Shown here: in pieces, positions 1-10,183 of the stretch
Position numbering within the stretch: the stretch's first letter is position 1
Layout of the letters: each line of letters starts with the position of its first letter
DNA from: Seiridium cupressi
Lineage: Eukaryota; Ascomycota; Sordariomycetes; Amphisphaeriales; Sporocadaceae
Direction: 5' to 3'
Length of the DNA stretch: 64,000 nucleotides
NCBI GenBank assembly: GCA_036674765.1
Contig: JARVKI010000051.1
Span: forward strand, 1 to 64,000
Notes under the pieces: model-generated
Told to the model about the DNA's origin: nothing
The model's database searches: none
What the model saw: the letters and a program-made list of their open reading frames with translations, nothing else
Made by a program: the position numbers and the translations under genes

Positions 1-640
1 AATATCTATAATTAAAAATAAAATTAAATTAATAATCATTTTTATAAATAATTTTAAAAACTTTAATATTTTTTTATTATTATATTTATTTTTTAATATT
101 ATATTATTTAATTAACGAATTATTAAATAAAAATTAATTTTATAAAACTTTTTATAAAAATATTAAAAAAACGTTTATTTATTATTATAAATATTTAAAT
201 TATTAACGTTTAAAACGTTTTTAATTTAAATTTTAATAATAATAAATAAAAATATAATATTTATTATTAAAATTAATTAATTTATTAAATAATTAATTAA
301 TAAATAATAATTTTTTATATTAATTAATAAATTTTATTTAATTATTTTAAAAAAATATAATTAATATTTAAAAAGATTTTTATTAAAAGTTATTTAAAAT
401 TATTTAAATATTATTATTTAAATTATTATTATTATAATTTTAATTAAAACTTTTTAATTTAATTTATAATTAAAATCGGTATAAATATTTATTTTAATAA
501 ATAAATCCGTTAAATTTATTATAAAATTATTATTATTTATAATATTAAATAATAATAATTTATAACATTATATAATAACTTCTTTTAAAACTTACGCTAA
601 TAAATTTAATTTTAATACTTTAAATTATAATTTTAATACG
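1..640. repeat. Extremely AT-rich island, probably a RIP-mutated repeat
   Basis: By hand count, positions 1-600 contain about 18 C and 10 G, roughly 5% G+C. I see no TG dinucleotide up to about position 670 and only about three CA. Seven of the ten G residues sit in CpG. Loss of CpA/TpG with relative survival of CpG is the known signature of fungal repeat-induced point mutation. No reading frame or element type can be recognised, so this is probably the edge of a destroyed transposon. Composition changes abruptly to ordinary values at about 640-660. Confidence 0.85.
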
Positions 641-1607
641 GTAGGTATAAAACAGTTTACTACCCTTACTTAGCGCTAATTTAGTGGTTTGGCAGGTATT
701 TTTAGCTCCGTGGTCAATAGCGCAAGAATTTTGCGAACAGGCCCTTAGAGTCTTAATCAGGCCGCTAGCCACACCAATCACGTGACTTGGCGAGCACATA
801 GCAAGACTGGGGTCAGTCAGAGCCAGCCAAAAAGGCCGCTGCGTCATTGACGAGAAGAACTAAGATGAAAAGAATAGAAAGAGAGCTCTTGAGAGCCTGC
901 CACCAGATCTTCAATGAACATTGAAGCTGATAGCTGGGGCTACCAGTTCAAAGCTCCACAAGGAACCCCACTACTGCACTGGCCAGGTTCTGATAGTTTA
1001 CATGTAGTTGGTTGGAAGTGGTCCCATCCGTGGGCGTGTTGGCCTTTTTCGAGACCATGTCACGCTATGACTGGCTGAGAGCAAGGAGCGTAAGCGCTTC
1101 CGCAGCGACAGCAGCATGATAGACTGGTGCACTCGCATTTAGACAGCCTCAGTTTCGATTCACCTTTATCGATGGTTGGATTAGTACTCAGGTCGGTGAC
1201 GACTGGGGATCCCCGGTGTTGTATGTTTTTGTGAAATGAATTCTATTTTTTTTGCCTCATGTGTATGCACGGCTAACGAGGCGGCCGAGTTCCCCAGGAC
1301 GATTGAAGATGCGGCGGTGCTCCAGGCTTTCAGGCATACCTAGACATGGCCTCAACAATCAAGAGCGACCCGATCGCAATTTTAACCAACTAGCGCGTGA
1401 TTCCTATAATCGGATTGAGATTTTGCTAGCACCTACGAATCCCAGCCTTGTACGCCTTCTATCTCCATCATGGCTCATAAAGGTAGGTTCATAGCAGCCA
1501 GTGACGATATACAGCCTCGAATGCTTGACGCATGCTCCTCTGGGGGCGTCGTAGCCCTGCGGCGATGTTCAGGCAACAGGGGATTCACTTATGTATCACA
1601 TTAACTT
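641..1607. other. No gene recognised; flank of the AT island
   Basis: Ordinary base composition with only short, unrelated open frames on both strands. I see no conserved motif, no splice-linked coding and no repeat boundary sequence apart from the composition change at its left end. Confidence 0.5.
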
Positions 1608-2249
1608 TTGGAGACTCGATGGAGCGAGCCGACGATCAGAAACCATCAATGGACCAAATCAGGGCCGCTATACCATTCATTGATACTCCTTGAGCAAGCC
1701 GTGGCCATGGAATTCATTGAGGTCGTCGAATTAATTCTACACGCATGCCCAATGCTCTCCTTACTTCAAAATTACGGAGATATCATTGCCGTGCTCGACA
1801 ATCTAGACCTAGCAATTCTCCAAGGTCTCTGTGACCACGATTGCAGCTTCACGAGATTTTCCATGGACTACGGCTTATGTACCTTCATGACTGTTGCATG
1901 CCAACGTCCGCCTGCTCATACTGTGCCAATATTGCACGTCCTCTAAGATAATGGTGCCGATGTGGATGACGGCTGGGGAGGACGCGAGGGGGGGGTCCTC
2001 GCGGCCATTTAGGGGACCCAACCTGTGGACATCATCGACAAGATCTTTGTCTATGGATCAACTGTGAGCTACTGGCATACTTCTGCGGCTTTAAAACGAG
2101 GCGACCTAGACGAAGTTCAATCACTATACACTCATGGAAGAGTGAATTCGAGTGTCGAGGTTGATAAGTGCATCGAAGCAGCGATGGGAACCGAAAACGG
2201 AGACATTATTGCCATCGCGAAAACCTGGAGCCAAAACAGAGGTGAATAA
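1608..2249 (+). pseudogene. Ankyrin-repeat gene relic with two in-frame stops
   Basis: One frame reads through about 640 bases as ankyrin-like protein. A helical stretch (VVELILHACP) is followed by ILHVL, a stop, and DNGADVDDGWGG, the typical end of one repeat; the second part contains AALKRGDLDEVQSLYTHGR. The frame is broken by TAA at 1944-1946 and TAG at 2010-2012. Both fit single C-to-T changes of Gln codons at CpA (CAA to TAA, CAG to TAG), as RIP would produce. I cannot identify a start, and 2369-2587 may hold further remnants in another frame. Ankyrin proteins bind other proteins; nothing more specific can be said. It lies about 1 kb from the AT island, which fits RIP leakage. Confidence 0.5.
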
Positions 2250-4955
2250 TAGACTCAGAAGCGGAACCTTGAAGTCAGCAAGGGAAAGAAAATGCAGTTT
2301 AGGAAAACTTAGTGAATCAAAAGCTCACCAAGGCTGACCATCATGATGACATTGGACCGTCTCCCTAATTGAAATACAGACGAAGCACGCCTTCGCCGAT
2401 GCGGGATATTTATACCGAAGGGAATCAAACGTCACGGTATCATCAGGGAATGAATATCGATCGACTCCAATTATCTCTACTCCAGAATGAAGTGTCGCTA
2501 GCGACCCTCAAAGAACTCGACAGCCTTTGTGGCAAGACGCTCTTCCACGAGGAGTGGAGGAGTGGGGAAGTTCGGCATTTATTGTAGAGAGATCGGTGTT
2601 GAGGTCGAGTAGTCAAGTGTTTTGCCGGATATACATAGACCTTCTCATTCGCATGCCGTCTAGACTAGCTGTACTGAGTAATCGGCCTTTCATTGACGCA
2701 AGAACATTTAGCCAGATGGTAAAGCTGCTTTGTTGGTGCTAGATATTCGACGTATCACATTTGCCATTGAGTAGTTTGACTGACGCTACGTGCGTGAGCT
2801 TCGGTTGGTCAACACGCTCCAAGCAGAAAAGCTTTTCAACAAGTGCCGATGGTTGCAGTTGATATGAGCGCCACGCTTCGGGGTGTCATCCTCACAAGGT
2901 GTTCCAGATTCGTCGGGTGGGAAGCCCTGCGCTAACTTACTAATGACAGCAGAATTTTGCAGGTTTACTCCTAGCTCTGAGCAAGAACAGAGACCAATTG
3001 GTTTTACCGGAGACTTTCTCGAGCCCTGAGCTGGTCATTTGCCATGGATGACAGGGCATGGGGGGACTTGTACTGAACGAGATGAGACTTATACGAGTAG
3101 CATGTATAGTCAGACAACTTCACAGCTCCTTCTGGGGTCGACTCTTCGTTCTCGTTCCTCAAAGCAGTTTCAACTGTGTCCCAGCAGCTTCCAGAATTCA
3201 TCGCGTGGTGGAGATAGCAGCACCAACCTTTGTGGAGCAAGGTGTGATAGGTAAGGCCGATCCAGAGGTGACGAAATCGGCAAGCGAAAGGTTGTACCAA
3301 GTTGAAGCGAGCTGCGGGATTATATGGCACCCATTAGTCAAGAGCTGCTCAGAATCTATCACACGGCGGACTAGGTAAGTGCTATAGCGGCACCGAAGCT
3401 GGAGCTGGACCTGCTCCACGTCACTTGTTAATGGTGTGTGCCTGGGGCCAATTTTCTTCTGCAAGGCTTTTTTCACATGTGAAAAAGGAATTTTACACAC
3501 TTAGAAATGGTTCATTGGAGAATTTTTGTTATTATCGCTGCAGGCCGCAGTGCCAATGACATTACTATATGCGAAGTCGGTCGCTTTAGAGGGCCGGTGC
3601 GCTGTGGCTTTCGCGGCACGCAAGTGACAGGAGTTTCTCCACTTCTCTTAAAGCAGTCAAAACGGCATCACCTTACAGCGTTATTGTATACTGTGATACC
3701 TGCAACCTGGCATATTAGGCTCGACGTCAAGATTCTGAAAGCTGACAAGATGGCAGGAGGGGCCGATCTCCCCGACTACTCGAGATGACATGAGCTGAAT
3801 CGGGCCCCTTATGCATGCTTGTGAAAATTTTATCTAGGGTCTTGGAAGATATGCAGCTTAATACGTTAGAGCCCCCTGTTTTCTCCACACCCCTGAATGC
3901 CAACGGTCAGCGTTTATGACGGCTCCAGCTGGCCGCTCTTTTCCCGGCGCCGCGCGGATTTGCTCAGCCACTCCCGGGGCTGATTCGTTACGACTTGAGG
4001 TTATTTTCAACTAGTCCTCGACTTGGCTGGTCTCGAACAGTCCATGTGATGACAATTGTTCTTACTGGGTAAACTTCCTAGCCTCTGTTCCCCTCACACA
4101 ACGGCTCTGCTAACGTCGCCTACAGCATCCGCCCCTTTGGACTGGGACCGAGCTAGTCATCTCGGCTTTGCCAGACACATGTCCGGCCTTTCCAATTCAC
4201 GCTAATAACTGTGTGGTTGTGGGATTCACTGAGTAGTCAGGCACAACCGTTGAAAGGTCCAATGGTCCTATTGCTCGTGCAGCGTGCCTAAGACTTAAAG
4301 CAACGCCGACTAGAGTTGGTCGGGCCTTCACCGAAGGAAACAAGGTCCCGTTGCGGGCGGGCCATGTTTCGAGCGGCGCGGATAGAGTTCGACGCCTGGG
4401 GTCGGGTCAGGTACCGGGACGCTATTGCAAGCCCCTGACTCTGTCTCGATTACCTAGTCAGCATCAGAGAAGGGGACGAGAAATAGGGGCATGCTATTGT
4501 AATACTCCTGAGACATTGTAGATGCGAGTATCTGAACCTTCACAGTGCTGGAATTTGTGGTAAAGACTTCGCATCTCAATTCCCAAGTCCAAGGTAGGCT
4601 GACCAGGCCGATGAGCAAGGCCCACAACATTACGTGAACCGCTCAGAATTACGCACTTCAATGCATTTGTTCCGAGATACCCTGACTAGCGGGTCAACTA
4701 GGAACTGATGCTAATCGAGCCGGACTACGAATTGCTCGAGGCACCGATTCAACAAGGAAGTTCGAGTCGACATTCGGAGCTTTGAAAGCCCGCCATCGAT
4801 CCACTGATCCCAAAGATGTAGCCATTACGATCCATCATCTAGTCAATGGTGAGCAGGACGAACCCTAAATGTCTGACAGCGGCACAGCGGTTATAAACTC
4901 CGGGGATTCATTGGCCATGAGTCGTACAGGTTTGGCAAGAAGAACTAGGCCACTC
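2250..4955. other. No gene recognised; probable relic sequence
   Basis: Open frames of 60-108 codons overlap on both strands without recognisable motifs. The longest group lies near 3000-3500. A short intron-3'-end-like stretch is visible near 2936-2962, but no exon pair reads convincingly. An 18-base palindrome at 3469-3486 is listed separately. Confidence 0.4.
3469..3486. repeat. Perfect 18-bp palindrome around CACATGTG
   Basis: TTTTTCACATGTGAAAAA equals its own reverse complement. The centre CACATGTG is an E-box-type core (CANNTG) of the kind bound by bHLH proteins. No gene with a clear start lies beside it, so a regulatory role is not supported; a small terminator-like or chance palindrome is equally possible. 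Confidence 0.6.
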
Positions 4956-4977
4956 TTTTTTTTTTTTTTTTTTTTTT
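4956..4977. repeat. Homopolymer run of 22 T
   Basis: An uninterrupted run of 22 T, flanked by ordinary sequence, about 200 bases upstream of the secreted-protein gene. On the minus strand it is an A tail. It could be a retroposed tail or a nucleosome-excluding promoter tract. I see no target-site duplication and no adjacent retroposon body. Homopolymer length is often wrong in assemblies. Confidence 0.7.
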
Positions 4978-5180
4978 GGCGAAACGTCTCGACTGCGTCT
5001 GGTTGTCTGGGTATAAGTAGACATTTCTCCTTCCCAAGTGGAAGTCTCAATTCCTCAAACACCAGCTCGACCGTCATTCCTTTATCGGTCCTTACACATT
5101 CCTTACAGTGAGCCGTAAAGCTTCGCTACATTCCTTTACCATAGCTACGCTCTCTTATAGCTACACTCCTTCAACACAAC

Positions 5181-5984
5181 ATGTTCTTTTCACTATCTAC
5201 CATTGCCATGTTGGCAATTACGGCAACTTCCATGCCTACCCCACCATCCAACCAGTCGGTAACCAGCCCTGAGATCGCCAATACTACTGCCGCCGATCCC
5301 CCAAGCTTCCCATCTTATCGTCAGAGTGGACTTCACCGCCAAGGCGGAAGCAACTCCACCATCGGAAAGCGCTGGACTTGTAATACCTCAGCCACTCAAA
5401 CCTCAGGCGATTCCGACAACGGTGGCGCGGGTGTCACGATCAACAACGCCGATTCTGCTTCGCGTGGATACTATATCTACCACAACGACTGTGACACTGT
5501 TCCATACAAATACATCTGGGTCGATGCTGGGGAAACAAAATTCGTTTCCTTCCCCTCGGCCTTCCAGGGCCGGATCACACGTGGTACCGACGAGTATAAC
5601 TTGGCAGGATCAGCCCAATGGCTGGGTACCTGGTTCGAGATCGGCCTCGATTCTGATGGAACAGGTTACGCGGACGTAAGCCTGATCCGTGGATGTGACG
5701 GCGCCGTTTCCATCTCGAGCCTTGACGGCACGGGTGCCTCGATAGGCTTTACTCAGTGGATCCTCGATGACGCACCCTCGGGAGCTTATGCTACGAAGAG
5801 TGATGGCCAAAAGGTGCTCGCCGCTAGTGAGAACTTGGACGGCAGCGTCAACACCGCGGTGCGGGATTGGTATATCTCCGAGGTCGGCACCACGAACGCC
5901 TATGTTGATGACTACCATGGCGACCCAGTCATTTCATCCAGTAACGGGCGTTTCGCTACCACTTGGCAAGCTGGCTGTGCCTAA
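5181..5984 (+). CDS. Small secreted protein with Kex2-type site (possibly thaumatin-like fold)
   Basis: An intact single-exon gene of 267 residues. It starts with a signal peptide: a hydrophobic stretch after MFF, with likely cleavage near residues 18-20 (SMP/TPP). A Ser/Thr/Pro-rich propeptide-like segment ends in a dibasic KR at about residue 64, before a Trp-Thr-Cys. The mature part holds only four cysteines, near the start (WTC), centre (NDCDT), RGCDG and the C-terminal AGCA, suggesting two disulphides. The stretch GTWFEIGLDSDG..YADVSLIRGCDG resembles the DVSL-x-DG strand of thaumatin/osmotin-like proteins. That is a resemblance, not an identification. It sits alone between decayed sequences, as effector-like genes often do. 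Function unknown; secretion is well supported. Confidence 0.75.
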   Translation: MFFSLSTIAMLAITATSMPTPPSNQSVTSPEIANTTAADPPSFPSYRQSGLHRQGGSNSTIGKRWTCNTSATQTSGDSDNGGAGVTINNADSASRGYYIYHNDCDTVPYKYIWVDAGETKFVSFPSAFQGRITRGTDEYNLAGSAQWLGTWFEIGLDSDGTGYADVSLIRGCDGAVSISSLDGTGASIGFTQWILDDAPSGAYATKSDGQKVLAASENLDGSVNTAVRDWYISEVGTTNAYVDDYHGDPVISSSNGRFATTWQAGCA

Positions 5985-7666
5985 GAGATAGTAGTGCGGG
6001 ACACGGGAGCGTGCAACTTGGGACGCTAGAAGCGGTATCTAGTTGCAGTCACTCATTCAAAAGAATTCAGTAAAATCCATTTAACGTTTCCCAAATTGTG
6101 AAAAGTGACGATAGTGCCTGAATGTCCTGTCCCAGTTGGTGACTATGTAACCGCGCCCCCCTCCGACCCGGCCATCTTGCTACATCGAACATAGCATGCC
6201 TAATGCCGGCAGTCTAAGATATTGATTAATATTGCTGAATGAACATGGTAGTATAGATTCATCTCAGTTTCAGTTGCCGATCAAAAGCATAGTCCTAGAA
6301 ACATGAGTGAGTGAGTGACTCAAGCGTAGCCCACCATCATGGGGCTAACAGTAGTAGCCGAGAATGCAACTCCCAACAGAGCTGATTCCAATCCATCTGA
6401 ATGACTTCAATGGAATGGATCGCTGATAGCCATCTTGGTTTTTCAACCAACCCTTTCATCAAAGAGGTCCTTACATGATATGACACTCTTCCTAAAGCTG
6501 TTCTCGTACAGTATGATGTAATTTAAGCTTGTGAGTGAATTCGTACTGTAGGAAAACCACAGAGCTCAAACTGCTAGCAGTAGATACAGATCGCGGTCAG
6601 CTTGCCTATAATTTGACAATTCCTTATCCTCTAATTACTAGTATCGTCGCTAGTGTTGGATTCATTTATTCTTGGACACCTTGGCAAGGATAAGGTTGAT
6701 CGCCCGTGGATGGGGAGAAATAGGGGTCTGTCTTCATCCACTCTCGCCCCACGCTCCCACGCGTAGCTACATCGGCTATCCCCATGATTTGATGCGGGTA
6801 TTCTCCCCAGTGAAACGGCGGATCCGCCTCATGTCCGTGCTAGGAGTTGACTATGAACAGGGGTGCCGATGGTGGCAGCCTTAGTACTGCCACTCCCGTC
6901 CGAAATCTTGTAAGCTACGAAGTGGCAGTATTTAGTCAGAGGCTAGTCGAAGCCATGAACATGTCAACCTGTGGAAGTAATTGCGTGAACGATGGCATGC
7001 AAGGTGATCTATGTACGGATCAGATCGTTGGACTGTATGTATGGACTGACATTGGTGTTGCAGCTGGTGATTTACGTGTTCTACTTCCCACTCGGTTTCC
7101 GGTGCCAGTCGGCAACCCTTATGAGTGCTGATATCGCTGTCATCCATTTATGCTTTTAGAACCCATGGTTGAAGAAACCTCTAAAGCGGTGGAACTGTCA
7201 TCATGTTGGCGCCAATGAGTGGATATACACCCGTGACATTGGGCCGATAGTTGAGGCGCTTACAGGAATGAGCTAACGTCCAGTTGCCAAAACATTTCTT
7301 AGAGCTTGTAGGTACATTTGATACACAATATTCCCAAGCTGGAAAACGGTCAAGCATATCCAAGTCACCGTTTTTGACTCTCGTTTCCTAATCTCCCAGG
7401 TCCAAATTACCATTCCTTAATATCTTGGGTCTCTTCTACTGTACGAACTCCCACCAATGTCGCTAACGCTCCTTTATTTGTATTTCCTTGGACAGATTTG
7501 GGATAGATTGGTGCTCATTTTTAGTACCCACATCGTTCAATCACGTCATGACAGGACCGAAAATACTTACCATATGCGCAAACTCCATAGTCGGATACCT
7601 CCCGGTTTCACCGTCGGCCAACTTGAAGTTGCACTTCATTAATGCATTCGCGAATATCATCTTGAT
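5985..7666. other. No gene recognised between the secreted-protein gene and the transporter pseudogene
   Basis: Short overlapping frames on both strands show no family motif. A small tandem repeat, TGAG units, lies at 6304-6318. The stretch from about 7450 leads into the 3' end of the transporter relic on the minus strand. Confidence 0.5.
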
Positions 7667-9267
7667 TCATTGGCTGCGAAGAAGCGACCAGGGCAAGCGT
7701 GGCGGCCGTATCCAAAGTTGAACGAGAAAGATCAATCCCGGCAAGGTGTTGCCCCAACCCAGGCCTAGTTGGTCGTAGAGTTGCAATCCGACGAGGGGCA
7801 GAACAGCTCCCAGGACACTTCTCAATACGGCATTGGCGGCTGTAACTGAAGCTTCGTGCTCTTGGAATTCATCAACCAAGTAGGTCAAAATACTCATGAA
7901 CAAGGCCATCATCCCAAATCCCATAATGCCAGTGCCCACAATGGGCGCCATCCAATGAACCCTCGCTTGAGCCGTCCACACATACATGATCAAGTCGGTC
8001 GGCAAGGTCAACCCACGAGGCACCGTTATCAAGAGACTCAATCGATCCTCAGGCCGTGTTGGGCCTCCACTCTCTGCCCTCTCTTGATTATCTTGTCGGA
8101 CAGGAAGCCCACAAGGAGTTGGCCGAGAACATTACCGATCCTCCAGCGATAAATACCAAACCGCACTCCAGGCGCTGAAATTGTAGATATCCTCGAAAAG
8201 GAAGGTGAATGTGGTGAATAAGACGTATATGAGACCGTCGACAATGGCTACATATGAACATAAAACCGTGATAACTGATGAGAACAGAAGCATACGTAAC
8301 GGTCTTGTGATCACTGTCGTAACGATCTGTGCAGAGGAACCTTGCTTCTTGAGTTTGGACCGATATCAGGGTTACCAGTCTCTTTTCGCAGTCTTGCGGC
8401 CTTCTTCTCGAGAATTGCTGGGGCATACGTTTCCCGGAGAATGAAGAGCGACACCACGGTGGCTAGACCAGATTATCATTCTGTTAGTGACGTATCCATA
8501 GTACCATCCTGTTTTATTGGGACGTACAGCAATGGCGATCACCCACAAGACCCCATCGCCAGCCCAGTGCATCAACTAAGAACCCACCATAGACCGGTCC
8601 GATGACCGGCCCGAGAAATAGGTCCTCCCGACCAAAGAGCCATTGCCTTGCCTCTTCGTGCTGGTGGCATCAAATCAACGATCGTCCACTCCCGATCGTT
8701 AAGACCGCAGCTCCCGCAAAGCCCGCAAGAAAGCGAAACGCAATGAGCATTCGAATGCTGGACGTGAGCGTACATGCGATTGTGAAGATTGTAAACCATG
8801 TATTGCAGACATGGTAAATCATATTTCGTCCGTAACCTTCACTCAGAGGCGCCAATACTAGGGGCCCAAAGGCGAAGCCCAAAACGAAAAGCGAAACGAC
8901 GAAAGTGGCGATTTGGTTGTTATTTGTCTGAAACTCTTCCAGCACAAGAGGGACGCCTGGTGCTAGCATTGATGATGCAAGAGGACTAAGAGACCCCGGT
9001 CATTAGCGAACACTTAGAAGAGGGTTGAAACATTGAAGAACACGACCCACGTGAGTAGACTAAGGAAAGCGAAAATCCTAATGATACTCCATTCTCGGCG
9101 ACTGCTCCAGTTCGTAGGGTTATCATAGTTCTAGTCCTCTAGCTGTTCCCAGTACAGCAGTAGTTCTTCATGCTCGGCCGCCTTGCTCTCCTGGGGGTGC
9201 TTCCCCTTTCCACGTCGTCCTGCATTGAGGTAGTCTTCGGTCCTTGTGCGCTTATTGTTTCAGCCAT
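7667..9267 (-). pseudogene. MFS multidrug transporter (DHA1-like) pseudogene
   Basis: Read on the minus strand, pieces of one MFS drug:H+ antiporter follow in the right order but in different frames. From 9267 comes a hydrophilic N-terminus (MAETISAQ). Then comes YDNPTNWSSRREW with LLTWVVFFNVSTLF, preceded by an in-frame stop. Next is the TM1-TM3 region with [20 protein letters not shown] (the family's G-x-L-x-D/E-x-x-GR loop), then the MPPARRGKAMALW loop. The central loop ends in ILEKKAARLRKETGNP, followed by LVGFLSDKI. Last is the TM9-TM11 segment with WTAQ, IVGTGIMGFG and LRSVLGAVLPL. At least five frame changes or stops separate the blocks. Introns do not explain them. In life it would have been a plasma-membrane efflux pump; it cannot make a full protein now. 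Confidence 0.88.
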
Positions 9268-10183
9268 TGCGACGTTAGGATTTGTGGCCAAACGTATGAA
9301 TGATAATACAGCTTTGAACGGCCTGCCAGGAGCAGACGTGCCTTCCATTACCCTAGAAGTCCTGCGACCAGGTAGTCCCGCCATAATTAAGCTCGCCTGA
9401 GTATAATGTGCTGTCCAATCATAGGCGGATCCGAGCGCTCTATCGTGAACATTTCATTGTCTGGTGTGTGCCCTCGTCAATCTCATCCGAACCATTAAAT
9501 GGCTGACACTTGGGCGTCGCTCTCACTACGAGAAACGCTTATGCAAATCGGCTTATGCAAATCGGCAACGCTAGGAATTTGACTTTGGGGCGAAGTCTTC
9601 ATCTTAATATGTGAGTTTTCGAGGTTAGACATGGCAATACTCACAGCTTGATGACCACGGTATGTGCTATGTACCCCTAGAATCATCCATCGTTGCATGC
9701 GCCCCTGCCCCTTGCGCGTTGCCGTGCTCGGTATTTACCGATATGTGAACCTCGTGAGCCTCGTGAATATCTGCTTGGTCCCTCTCTAGCGCATATTTGA
9801 GCTTTCTGTCCCATCCCTAGTCCAAGGCTGGGATGCGGGCGAATTTCTGCGATAATGTTATATAGAATAACCCACCTAGTAAATTATGCCCGAGAACGTG
9901 ATTCTCATTATCCAGTCTTACCCGACTGTTAAGATACTAATGCGCGATGTCAATGGCAAATATATGGAAGCATGAATAATAAGATGAATTATAAGGTATT
10001 GAATGCTGTTTCCCAGTACCGGCTGCCCAGTTCTCTCTTTTTTGACAAGTCCATCATCATAATCGATCAATACACCTCAATCCCATTCTCACGGGCGGGC
10101 AAATCTAATCGCAAAAGGGTCAGTGTTCTTGTAAGAACTGGGCTCTTATGTCAGCATGTGCAGATTCCGTGTGGAGTGCCAAC
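9268..10183. other. Intergenic, no gene recognised
   Basis: Only short frames. A perfect 14-base tandem duplication is listed separately. The right end is the 3' flank of the minus-strand coiled-coil gene. Confidence 0.5.
9537..9564. repeat. Two perfect tandem copies of a 14-bp unit
   Basis: The unit GCTTATGCAAATCG occurs twice in direct succession. It is short and lies in sequence without a gene, so it is probably a replication slippage product. Confidence 0.75.

Noticed and set aside
9740..9772. Imperfect repeat of CCTCGTGA units
   Set aside because: Only two 8-base copies in sequence without genes; too short to interpret.
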